Source of the DNA: an uncultured Bacteroidales bacterium | GTDB lineage: Bacteria > Bacteroidota > Bacteroidia > Bacteroidales > UBA932 | Reading direction: 5' to 3' | Assembly: GCA_946406355.1 (NCBI GenBank) | Contig: CAMJKI010000009.1 | Span: forward strand, 1-49,650 | DNA: 49,650 bases | In this document: positions 24,236-32,612 of the stretch, in pieces | Numbering within the stretch: position 1 is the first letter of the stretch | Layout of the letters: each line of letters opens with the position of its first letter | Made by a program: the position numbers and the translations under genes | The notes under the pieces: model-generated | Told to the model about the DNA's origin: nothing | Seen by the model: only the letters and a program-made list of their open reading frames with translations | Database searches by the model: none

Positions 24236-27200
24236 ATGAAAAGAATGCTGGTTTCAGCGGCGTTATGCCTTCTCCTTGTGCAGGTAGTCGCAGCCCAGGA
24301 AAAGCCTTTTCTGGAGAATCTCCCTTATTATGTGGAAAATCTGTCCGTGTTCGAACGCGGCCAGGAACCCGGCCGGGCCTTCCATATCCCGGAGCAGAAC
24401 CTGTCCCTGAACGGAACCTGGAAGTTCCAGTATTATGAGACGCCCCTGGATGTACCCGGAGACTTCTTCCAGCCTTCTTTCAACGACCGGAAGTGGGGCA
24501 GTATCCAAGTCCCTTCCAACTGGGAGATGCAGGGGTACGGGCAGGCGCTGTTCCGGAACGTGTCCACTCCGTTCCCCAACAAGATGCCCGCCGCCCGTAT
24601 CGCCCAGTTCCAGAAAGTACTGGACGACCCGAATGCTTCCGAGCGGGACAAGATGATAGCCCGCTACCGGATGGGCGGCGGGGCACCGGCCCTGCCCTTT
24701 TCCGTGGCCATTCCGGAAGTCCCCATGGATATCAATCCCACCGGCGCTTACCGGACATCTTTCACCTTGCCTAAGGACTGGAAGGGGAAGCAGGTGTTCC
24801 TCCGTTTCGAGAAAGTGGCTTCCGGATCGTTCGTCTGGGTGAACGGGAGGGAAGTGGGATATAACGAAGGCGCCCAGGAACCGGCCGAATACAATATCAC
24901 CCCTTATCTGAAGGCCGGGAAGAACACCTTGGCTGTACTGGTGCTCAAATACTGCGACGGTTATTATCTGGAAGGTCAGGACTACTGGCGCCTGGCGGGC
25001 ATTTTCGATGATGTTACACTGTATGCCTCGCCCCAGGCCCGGATATGGGATTATCAGGTGATAACGGACTTCGGCCCGGATTACCGGGATTCAGACCTGT
25101 CCCTTGCCGTTGAGGTGAAGGGGTATGAACTGGAAAGCGGTTCCTACAAGGTGCGCGCCTCCGTTTCCAGGGATGGAAGGGGTGTGGCCCGGATGGAGAG
25201 CGCTTCCTTTACCCTGGGAAGCGGCAGCTCCCGGACCCTCCGGATGGCCGCCCGCGTAACGGCTCCGGAAAAATGGTCTTCGGAAACCCCTGTGCTGTAT
25301 AAGCTGGAGATGGAACTGGTGGATGCCTCCGGAAAGGTGGTGGACGCCATGTCCAAGCGGATGGGCTTCAAGAAAACCGAGATCAGGGACGGCGTCTTCT
25401 ACCTGAACGGCGTCCCTATCAAGGTGAGTGCCCAATGCTCACACATGCAGCATCCGGAGTTGGGTCATGCGATGGACGAGGCCACCATCAGGAAGGATAT
25501 GGAGATCCTCAAACGCTTTAATTTCAATGGCGTGCGTACCTCCCACTATCCGCCGGTAAACGAGTATCTGGATCTGGCCGACGAATACGGCCTCTTCATC
25601 ATCGATGAGACCGGGGATGAAGCCCACGCCACCGAATACGCGTCCGATATGCCGGAGTTCCGGGAAATGTACCTGGAGCGGGTGCAGAAGATGGTCCTTC
25701 GGGACCGCAACCACGCCTGCGTCCTGTTTTGGAGCGCCGGCAACGAGAGCGGTGAAGGCCAGAATATCGCGGAGGTGGTCAAGGAAGGCAAGCGACTGGA
25801 TCCCACGCGCTTCTGGATGTATGGCGGCAATGCGGCCAAGCATCCGGCCGAGGATATCGTGGGGCCGCGCTATCCTTCTCCGCTGGAGCACGAGGTGGGC
25901 TACGGGATGGACAAGAACGACTTGCGCCCCTCCTTCATGGACGAGTACCTGTCGGTGGCTGGCAACGGCGGCGGTGGTATGGACGACTACTGGAATGTAA
26001 TCTATTCCCATCCCAAGCTGATGGGCGGCGCCCTGTGGGATTTTGTGAGTGTGGGCATTACGGAACCGGTGCGCGCACTCCGGGACAAGTCTCCGAACGG
26101 GGTCCCCGCCCATATCATGGGCCGCGCCACCCTGGTGAAAGGCCCCTGGGGCAAGGCCATCAACTTCAACAAGCAGGACCAGTGGGTGCAGGTGTACCGG
26201 GCCGATGCGGTGGAAATCTCCGGCAACAAGCTCACTCTCACCCTGGATATCCTGCCCCGGAAATTCAACGCCTCCGGCGGCTATCTCATCACCAAGGGGG
26301 AAAACCAGTTCGGCCTCAAGCAGCAGGGCACGGACAAACTGGACTTCTATCTGGACAACGGCCAGAAACGGGTGCTCACCGCCGCACTTCCGTCCGACTG
26401 GGAAGGAAAGTGGCACAATGTGACGGCCACTTATGACGGCGCCGCCATGAAAATCTATATCGACGGAGCCGAATGTGCCTCCCAGCCGATGCAGGGGGTC
26501 ATCCGGAACCTGCCCTTGTCGCTGTGCATCGGCCGCAGCGAGGAAGCCCTGGGCCAGGATACCAACGTCTATATCTGCGACGCCCTCATAGACAACGTGG
26601 GCGTGTTTGCCGATGCAGTGGCTCCCGCTTCCCTGGACCCCTCCCGTGCTGCTCTCTGGCTGGACTTTGAGGAGGAGATCCGGGAAGGGACCTTCTATTC
26701 CTACGGCGTGGGCGCCCGGACGTATGGCTCCATCTGGCCGGATCGCGTGCCGCAGCCGGAAATGTGGCAGATGAAAAAGACCACCCAACCGCTGTCCTTC
26801 CGCCTGGTGGACCCGGAGAAAGGCAGCGTGGAGGTCTGGAACCGCAATAATTTCCTGAACGCCTCCTTCTATAAGACTTCCTGGACCCTCACGGCCGATG
26901 CCGATGTGGTGGCAACCGGCGAAATGGACCTGGATGTGGCCCCGTTCAGCCGGAAGGTGGTACGGATTCCGCTTACGCATCCGGAGGCGGTTCCCGGCAA
27001 GGAGTACCGGCTCACCATCAGTTCCGTCCTGGCCCAGGACCAAATCTGGGCTCCTGCCGGCCACGAAGTGTCCTGGGACCAGTTTGAACTCACGGCCTGG
27101 AACGTCCCCGCCCGGGAGGAACCCGTTTCCGGAAAGGTGCGGCTCACGCAGTCGGAAGAGGGGATTACGGCAAGCGGAGAAGGTTTTGCCTACCGCTTCG

Positions 27201-28099
27201 ATGTCCGTACCGGCGCATTGGTTTCCGCTGTGGTGGAGGGGAAAGAGCTGCTCACGTCCCCGCTCTCACTCAATGTGTGGAGGGCTCCGCTGGCCAATGA
27301 ACTGGACGGCTGGAACGGCGGAGGGGCAGGCCGGCTGGAGGTTTCCGGGTACGGTTCCATCGGCCATAGCCGGATTCTGGCTGCGGTGTATTATGCTGCA
27401 GGCCTGGACAATATGGGCCTGTTCCCGGTATGCGTGCAGGCGCGTGAGGCTGGTGACGATGTAATAATAGATGTACGGGACCTTTCCCTGATGGGCGGCG
27501 GCAGGGCCACCACCGGTCAGCTGGATGCCTATATAATGGGCCAGTCCTATAACGGTTTTGACGAAACCTACAGCTGGCGCATCGCCGGCGACGGCACCCT
27601 CACCGTCCATCACCGGGTGAACCCGCAGGGCAATATGCCCGCGTGGCTGCCCCGCCTGGGTGTAACCCTGGGCCTGGACAAGTCCTTGAATCAGGTTTCC
27701 TGGCACGGACGCGGTCCGCAGGCCTCCTATCCGGACCGCAAGAGCGGTTACCGGCTGGGCATCTGGCATACGGACATAGACTCCATGTATGAACCTTATC
27801 TGATTCCGCAGGACTTCGGCCTCAGGACAGACAACCGCTGGGTGCGCCTCACGGATGCCTCCGGACGGGGCCTAGAATTCTCCATTGACCAGCCCTTCGC
27901 GTTCAACGCCTATGACTGCACCACGGAGAACCTTACCCGGGCCGTGTACCAATACCAGCTACGGCGGGGCGGGGACATTACCCTGAACCTGGATTATGCC
28001 ACCTCCGGCGTGGGGTGTACCGCACGCGGTATCTTTGACGCCTACCGGGTGTATCCGGCGGGGTACGAACGCACCATCACCATACGGATCGTGAGATAG
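24236..28099 (+). CDS. GH2 beta-galactosidase-like enzyme with inserted LamG domain
   Basis: A 1287-residue secreted protein (signal peptide MKRMLVSAALCLLLVQVVAA). Domain order: GH2 sugar-binding jelly roll (about 50-270; WKFQYYETPLDVPG, PSNWEMQGYG, EGQDYWRLAGIFDDV), Ig-like domain (270-375), TIM barrel (380-625) with FNGVRTSHYPP, acid/base Glu504 in AGNESGEG and probable nucleophile Glu570 in SFMDEYLSVAGN. A LamG/concanavalin-like domain follows at about 628-793 (KAINFNKQDQWVQV, GKWHNVTATYDGAAMKIYID). The lacZ-type small-chain domains complete it (NVWRAPLANELDGWN, WHGRGPQASYPDRKSG). The insert sits between barrel and C-terminal half. Probably removes beta-galactose or a related sugar from plant or host glycans in the periplasm. 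The HAMGN part of the usual nucleophile motif is altered, so specificity may differ. Confidence 0.9.
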   Translation: MKRMLVSAALCLLLVQVVAAQEKPFLENLPYYVENLSVFERGQEPGRAFHIPEQNLSLNGTWKFQYYETPLDVPGDFFQPSFNDRKWGSIQVPSNWEMQGYGQALFRNVSTPFPNKMPAARIAQFQKVLDDPNASERDKMIARYRMGGGAPALPFSVAIPEVPMDINPTGAYRTSFTLPKDWKGKQVFLRFEKVASGSFVWVNGREVGYNEGAQEPAEYNITPYLKAGKNTLAVLVLKYCDGYYLEGQDYWRLAGIFDDVTLYASPQARIWDYQVITDFGPDYRDSDLSLAVEVKGYELESGSYKVRASVSRDGRGVARMESASFTLGSGSSRTLRMAARVTAPEKWSSETPVLYKLEMELVDASGKVVDAMSKRMGFKKTEIRDGVFYLNGVPIKVSAQCSHMQHPELGHAMDEATIRKDMEILKRFNFNGVRTSHYPPVNEYLDLADEYGLFIIDETGDEAHATEYASDMPEFREMYLERVQKMVLRDRNHACVLFWSAGNESGEGQNIAEVVKEGKRLDPTRFWMYGGNAAKHPAEDIVGPRYPSPLEHEVGYGMDKNDLRPSFMDEYLSVAGNGGGGMDDYWNVIYSHPKLMGGALWDFVSVGITEPVRALRDKSPNGVPAHIMGRATLVKGPWGKAINFNKQDQWVQVYRADAVEISGNKLTLTLDILPRKFNASGGYLITKGENQFGLKQQGTDKLDFYLDNGQKRVLTAALPSDWEGKWHNVTATYDGAAMKIYIDGAECASQPMQGVIRNLPLSLCIGRSEEALGQDTNVYICDALIDNVGVFADAVAPASLDPSRAALWLDFEEEIREGTFYSYGVGARTYGSIWPDRVPQPEMWQMKKTTQPLSFRLVDPEKGSVEVWNRNNFLNASFYKTSWTLTADADVVATGEMDLDVAPFSRKVVRIPLTHPEAVPGKEYRLTISSVLAQDQIWAPAGHEVSWDQFELTAWNVPAREEPVSGKVRLTQSEEGITASGEGFAYRFDVRTGALVSAVVEGKELLTSPLSLNVWRAPLANELDGWNGGGAGRLEVSGYGSIGHSRILAAVYYAAGLDNMGLFPVCVQAREAGDDVIIDVRDLSLMGGGRATTGQLDAYIMGQSYNGFDETYSWRIAGDGTLTVHHRVNPQGNMPAWLPRLGVTLGLDKSLNQVSWHGRGPQASYPDRKSGYRLGIWHTDIDSMYEPYLIPQDFGLRTDNRWVRLTDASGRGLEFSIDQPFAFNAYDCTTENLTRAVYQYQLRRGGDITLNLDYATSGVGCTARGIFDAYRVYPAGYERTITIRIVR

Positions 28100-28136
28100 T
28101 CACAGGGACAATCAAGCTATTCGTCGAAGGAAAAAG

Positions 28137-28169
28137 GGCGTTGGTCGAAAACCGGGACCGACGCCTTTT
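28137..28169 (+). terminator. Terminator after the GH2 gene
   Basis: GGCGTTGGTC (28137-28146) pairs with GACCGACGCC (28156-28165), a 10-bp stem with one G-T pair, followed by TTTTA. It lies 37 bases after the GH2 stop and separates that transcript from the outer-membrane receptor gene. Confidence 0.75.
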
Positions 28170-28178
28170 ACTTTGCGG

Positions 28179-28186
28179 TAATTTTG
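28179..28186 (+). promoter_or_regulatory. -7 element of the outer-membrane receptor gene
   Basis: TAATTTTG matches TAnnTTTG exactly and lies just after the GH2 terminator, 49 bases before the ATG at 28236. An A-rich leader (CAAAAACGACAACAAAAAAT) follows, a common translation-favouring leader in this phylum. Confidence 0.6.
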
Positions 28187-28235
28187 CTGTCGAAACAAGC
28201 GAAAAACAAAAACGACAACAAAAAATAAACGCAAT

Positions 28236-30719
28236 ATGAAAAAGATTATCATCCTCCTCGTTTCCGTGTTCGCCGCCACTGCGGCTTTTGCCCAGAGCCA
28301 TGAAGTCGTGGTCAAAGGCGTAGTCCTTGACTCCCTCACCCGTGAGGGCGAACCCGCCGCCGTGATTGAATTCTATGAGATGGCCAACATCGACAAAGCC
28401 GTGGCCTTCACCACCACCGATGTAGACGGCAACTTCTCCCACAAGTTCACCCTCAAGGGCGATTACTGCCTTCGTTTCAACAACCTGGGCCGCAAGGTGG
28501 TCAAGCGCTGCTTCACCATCGGCGACGACCCAGTGATCGACCTGGGCGAAATCCTGGCGCAGGACAACATCGAGACCCTGCAGGCCGGCACCGTTACCGC
28601 CATGCGCCCGCTGGTGAAGATGGAAGTGGACAAGATGATCTATAATGTGGCCGATGACGTGGACTCCAAGACCTCCACCGTGCTGGACATGCTCCGCAAG
28701 GTTCCCATGGTCACCGTGGACGGACAGGACAAAATCACCGTAAACGGCAGCAGCAGCTTCCAGGTATACGTGGACGGCAAGCCCAACCAGATGATGAGCC
28801 AGAACGCCTCCATGGTGTTCAAGATGATGCCGGCCAGCTCCGTGAAGAACATTGAGGTGGTAACCAACCCGGGCGTCCGCTACGATGCCGAGGGCGTGGG
28901 CGGCGTGCTTAACATCACCACCAACCGGGAAGTTACCGGTGGCCAGAACATTGCCGACGGCATCTACGGAACCCTCCAGGCCCAGGCTTCCACCCGCGGA
29001 TTCGGCGGCGGCCTCACCACCAGCATGCAGAAGGGGAAATTCGCCCTCACCGGCACCGTCACCGGCATGCTGCAGAACATGCCCGCCACCACCATGGACA
29101 TGGAGCGCATCCAGGACAACGGCTTTTCCACCAGCACCCATTCCGAGACCAACATGAAGACCCCCATGCTCATGGCTAACATATCCGCCAGCTACGACAT
29201 CGATGCGCAGAACCTGATTTCCGCCACCGTGGGCCTCATGCGCATGAATATGAATGAGAGTGGTCTTTCCACTACCAATATGACCCTCCCCGGGGTGTCC
29301 CAGTACAGCTACAGCGGTCTCACCTCCACCACCATGAGCAACAACATGATATCGGCCAGCGCCGACTACCAGCACCTCTGGGCCGATGAACCCGCCCGCA
29401 GCTTCACTCTTAGCTATCAGTTCAACGGTTCCCCGGCCGTGAACAATACCCTGAACACCTTCGGCGGCGCCGTAGTGCCCGGTTTCGATCTCACCGACCG
29501 CAAGAGCGACGGCAATTCCAACTCCATGGATCACACTTTCCAGGCCGATTTCACCACTCCGCTGGGCACCAGCCTCACCCTTGCCACCGGTGCCAAGTTC
29601 ATCTACCGGCACAATTTCTCCGACCAGACCGATTATCTGTGGGATGGAACCGACTTTGTTCTGAATCCGTCTTCCAGCCTCAAGTATGACTTCTACAACC
29701 GCATCGGCGCGGCCTATACCGAACTCTCCGGCAATTTCGGCAGCTTCGGCGTGAAGGCCGGCGCACGCTACGAGCACACCTGGCAGACCTACTCTTCCAT
29801 TCCGCCGCTCGCTACCACGGCCGATGGCAAGTTCGACGTGAACTACGGTGCCCTGGTTCCTACCGCCAGCATCCAGTATAACATCTCCATGACCCAGAAC
29901 ATCGGCCTCAGCTACAACATGCGCATCAGCCGTCCGGGTATTACCTACCTGAACCCTTACGTGGACACCACCAACCCTACTTCCATCACCTACGGCAACA
30001 CGGACCTGGATGTAGAACGCGGGCACAACCTCTCCCTGGTGTACAGCCTCTATACCCCCAAGGTGATGCTCAACGCCACCCTGCGCCAGAGCTATACCGG
30101 CAACGGCATTTCCTCCTACAGCTTCTTTGACAGCAACAATATCCTGAACACTACTTACGGCAATATCGTCACCACCAGCAGCACCGGCCTCAACGCCTTC
30201 CTCATGATCAACCCCACCAACAAGACCCGCATCATGATCAATGGCGGCCTCACCTACAGCGACATCTCCAGCGCCCAGCTTAACCAGCACAACAGCGGTT
30301 TCAGCTACAATGTGATGGTGGGTGCCCAGCAGACCCTTCCCTGGGACCTCCGTCTGAGCGCCAATGTAATTGCCATGGGCAGTCAGGTTACCCTGCAGGG
30401 CAGCACCACCGGTATGTCCATGGCCACCCTGGGCCTCACCAAGACCTTCTTTGACGACCGCCTGAGCCTTTCCGTGAACGGCATGCTCCCGCTGGCCAAG
30501 GGCTTTGAGATGAACATGAGCTCCACCACCGTGGGCGACGGTTTCACCACCAGCATGAGCACCTCCATCCCTATGAGACAGATCAGCTTCCAGGTAAGCT
30601 GGACCTTCGGCAAGCAGGGCAACTACAGCGCCAAGAAGGCCCGCCGCGGCATCGAGAACGAAAGCCAGCTGAACAGCACGACCACAGCCGAAAGCATGGG
30701 CACGATCATGATGCAATAG
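28236..30719 (+). CDS. TonB-dependent-receptor-like outer-membrane barrel protein
   Basis: An 827-residue outer-membrane protein. Signal peptide MKKIIILLVSVFAATAAFA. Residues about 22-110 form a carboxypeptidase-regulatory-like beta-sandwich (KGVVLDSLTREGEPAAVIEF, DVDGNFSHKFTLKGDY). Residues about 120-225 form a plug domain (STVLDMLRKVPMVTVDGQDKI, QVYVDGKPNQM, SSVKNIEVVTNPGVRYDAEG, GGVLNITT). The rest is a beta-barrel of the OMP_b-brl_3 type that ends IPMRQISFQVSWTFGKQGNY followed by a low-complexity tail. No SusD gene follows, so it is not a standard SusC. A LytS/LytTR pair follows 88 bases later, a suggestive arrangement. The ligand is unknown; a peptide, metal complex or signalling molecule are all possible. 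Confidence 0.85.
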   Translation: MKKIIILLVSVFAATAAFAQSHEVVVKGVVLDSLTREGEPAAVIEFYEMANIDKAVAFTTTDVDGNFSHKFTLKGDYCLRFNNLGRKVVKRCFTIGDDPVIDLGEILAQDNIETLQAGTVTAMRPLVKMEVDKMIYNVADDVDSKTSTVLDMLRKVPMVTVDGQDKITVNGSSSFQVYVDGKPNQMMSQNASMVFKMMPASSVKNIEVVTNPGVRYDAEGVGGVLNITTNREVTGGQNIADGIYGTLQAQASTRGFGGGLTTSMQKGKFALTGTVTGMLQNMPATTMDMERIQDNGFSTSTHSETNMKTPMLMANISASYDIDAQNLISATVGLMRMNMNESGLSTTNMTLPGVSQYSYSGLTSTTMSNNMISASADYQHLWADEPARSFTLSYQFNGSPAVNNTLNTFGGAVVPGFDLTDRKSDGNSNSMDHTFQADFTTPLGTSLTLATGAKFIYRHNFSDQTDYLWDGTDFVLNPSSSLKYDFYNRIGAAYTELSGNFGSFGVKAGARYEHTWQTYSSIPPLATTADGKFDVNYGALVPTASIQYNISMTQNIGLSYNMRISRPGITYLNPYVDTTNPTSITYGNTDLDVERGHNLSLVYSLYTPKVMLNATLRQSYTGNGISSYSFFDSNNILNTTYGNIVTTSSTGLNAFLMINPTNKTRIMINGGLTYSDISSAQLNQHNSGFSYNVMVGAQQTLPWDLRLSANVIAMGSQVTLQGSTTGMSMATLGLTKTFFDDRLSLSVNGMLPLAKGFEMNMSSTTVGDGFTTSMSTSIPMRQISFQVSWTFGKQGNYSAKKARRGIENESQLNSTTTAESMGTIMMQ

Positions 30720-30759
30720 CGCAAGGCTCTCGCTCGATAATATTGCCTTACTTTTGGTA

Positions 30760-30790
30760 TTGTTGAATTGAGCATTATTGGTTAACTTTG
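30760..30790 (+). promoter_or_regulatory. Promoter of the LytS-LytTR operon
   Basis: TTG (30760-30762), 20 bases, TAACTTTG (30783-30790), with the ATG 17 bases further on. The kinase and regulator can thus be made independently of the receptor-like gene before them. Confidence 0.75.
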
Positions 30791-30807
30791 CATAATAGCA
30801 TAAGGTA

Positions 30808-31878
30808 ATGGCACAAGAAACAAATAGACGGAACTATGTTTTGGACACAGCCCAGGTTATTGTCTGGGTCTGTGTCTTTTTCTTGCCGGCCCTCATTAAT
30901 TTCAGTATGACCGGCAATGTAAAGGGCGCCATGCATATTTTCAGGAGTTCCCTGCAGTCGCTGCTTCCCATTTTTATCCTTTACTGCCTCAATTACTATT
31001 TCCTGGTGCCGCAGTTCCTGTTCGGCTCCCGGAAATATGTTTTCTGGGTGGTGAATGCCTTGCTGCTGCTGGGGTGGAACCTGTTCAAGTTCATTCCCCG
31101 GGGACAGATTCCGCAGGAGGTGATTAATGCTTTCGGGCGGGGAAACATGGTTTCCTTCTATGTGCTTGGCGTGGGTGCATCCCTGTTCCTGGAATCCCTG
31201 GTGGTATTACTGGCGGTGGGCCTGCGCTGGGTAATGCGGATGAACGACAAGGAAAAGCAGATGCAGGAAGAGCGTCGCAAGACGGCCGAGGCGGAGCTTA
31301 CCTGGCTCAAGCATCAGCTGAACCCGCATTTCCTCTTCAATACGCTCAATAACATTTCCTCCCTTACGCAGATAGATCCCGACAAGGCGCAGGAGAGCAT
31401 CGGCCAGCTGAGCGACCTGCTGCGTTATGCTCTTTATGACAGCGAAGCCGACAAAGTGCCGCTGTCGGCCGAAATGGAGTTTATGAGCAATTACATTGAC
31501 CTCATGGCCCTCCGCTGCAACGAACTCACCAAAGTAGAGAAGGAATTCGAGGTGCCCCAGGAGCACGTAGAAGTGGCGCCGCTGCTGTTCATCTCCCTGA
31601 TAGAGAACGCCTTCAAGCACGGGGTGAACGCCCGCTATCCGTCCTCTGTCAAGGTAATAATGTATTATCGGGACGGGGAAGTGGTTTTCCACTGTTTCAA
31701 CACCGTCTTCTATAACAATAAACCCATAGAGATCATTAAAAAGAGTGACCACGTGGGCTCCGGCATTGGCCTGGAAAATATGAAGCGCCGGCTGGAACTC
31801 CTCTATCCGGGCCGCTACACCTACGATGTTGTGGAGGAACATGGTTCCTATATGGTGACTGTTACACTGAAAGTATGA
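30808..31878 (+). CDS. LytS/YehU-type sensor histidine kinase
   Basis: A 356-residue membrane kinase of the His_kinase (PF06580) type. The N-terminal half has four hydrophobic segments (VIVWVCVFFLPALINF, LLPIFILYCLNYYFL, VFWVVNALLLLGWNLF, LFLESLVVLLAVGLRWV). A short coiled coil (KEKQMQEERRKTAEAELTWL) leads to the phospho-acceptor motif HQLNPHFLFNTLNN (His174). The ATPase part shows LLFISLIENAFKHGV (N box) and GSGIGLENMKRRLELLY (G box). No periplasmic sensor domain is visible, so sensing is probably in the membrane. Its stop overlaps the regulator start by four bases (ATGA), so the two are made together. Confidence 0.93.
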   Translation: MAQETNRRNYVLDTAQVIVWVCVFFLPALINFSMTGNVKGAMHIFRSSLQSLLPIFILYCLNYYFLVPQFLFGSRKYVFWVVNALLLLGWNLFKFIPRGQIPQEVINAFGRGNMVSFYVLGVGASLFLESLVVLLAVGLRWVMRMNDKEKQMQEERRKTAEAELTWLKHQLNPHFLFNTLNNISSLTQIDPDKAQESIGQLSDLLRYALYDSEADKVPLSAEMEFMSNYIDLMALRCNELTKVEKEFEVPQEHVEVAPLLFISLIENAFKHGVNARYPSSVKVIMYYRDGEVVFHCFNTVFYNNKPIEIIKKSDHVGSGIGLENMKRRLELLYPGRYTYDVVEEHGSYMVTVTLKV

Positions 31879-32603
31879 AATCATTGCGCTGCATAGTGGT
31901 AGACGATGAGCCCCTGGCCGTTAAAATGCTGGAGGGCTTTGTGGAGCGTACGCCGTTCCTGGAGCTGGAAGCTTCGTTCAACGACCCTGTGGAGGCGCTC
32001 TCGGCCATCAAAACCCGGAAGCCGGAACTGGCTTTCCTGGACATTCAGATGCCGGATCTGGACGGCATGGAACTTTCGCGGATGGTGCCGCAGGAAACCC
32101 GCATCATCTTTACCACCGCCTTCAAGCAATATGCCTTTGAAAGCTACGAGGTAAGTGCCCTGGACTTTCTGCTGAAGCCTATCCGGTACCAGAAATTCCT
32201 GGAAGCGGCCGAAAAGGCCCGGGAATGGTTCGCCCTCAAGGAGGCGGCGGAATCGGCCCCGGCGCAGGAAAAAAGCACGGCCTTTATCAAGGTGGACGGC
32301 GCGCTCCGCAAGGTGGAGCTGGCCGATATCCTGTACGTGGAAGGCATGAAGGACTATGTGATGTTCCATCTGGCATCGGTCCGGGGACCGCTGGTTACGC
32401 ACATGACCATGAAGGCGGCCGAGGAAATGCTTCCTGCAGGCCAGTTTATGCGCATCCACCGTTCCTTCATAGTGGCCCTGCCGCATATCACTTCTTTTTC
32501 CCCCACCGGGGACCTCAAGGTGGGCGATGCCCTGCTGCATGTGTCGGACGCCTATCGGCCCGCCTTTGACGCCTATCTCAAAGACCATTCGCTAATTCAA
32601 TAA
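31875..32603 (+). CDS. LytTR-family response regulator
   Basis: A 242-residue regulator. Receiver domain at 1-120: VVDDEPLA acidic pocket, phospho-acceptor Asp56 in FLDIQMPDLDG, Thr in IIFTTAF, and Lys in FLLKPI. DNA-binding LytTR domain at about 138-240: STAFIKVDGALRKVELADIL, VEGMKDYVMFHL, FMRIHRSFIVALPHI. It would be phosphorylated by the kinase whose gene overlaps its start. Targets are unknown; the receptor-like gene upstream and the esterase operon downstream are candidates by position only. LytTR sites are too degenerate for me to mark with confidence. Confidence 0.94.
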   Translation: MKSLRCIVVDDEPLAVKMLEGFVERTPFLELEASFNDPVEALSAIKTRKPELAFLDIQMPDLDGMELSRMVPQETRIIFTTAFKQYAFESYEVSALDFLLKPIRYQKFLEAAEKAREWFALKEAAESAPAQEKSTAFIKVDGALRKVELADILYVEGMKDYVMFHLASVRGPLVTHMTMKAAEEMLPAGQFMRIHRSFIVALPHITSFSPTGDLKVGDALLHVSDAYRPAFDAYLKDHSLIQ

Positions 32604-32612
32604 TCAAGCAAT

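Noticed and set aside
28077..30716. 879-codon open frame on the minus strand
   Set aside because: Complete shadow of the outer-membrane barrel gene. It arises because the sense gene avoids codons that give stops on the other strand. Composition is Val/His/Gly-rich and not protein-like.
30721..30807. Possible small RNA gene between the barrel and kinase genes
   Set aside because: Only a promoter for the kinase is seen; no hairpin with a T run.
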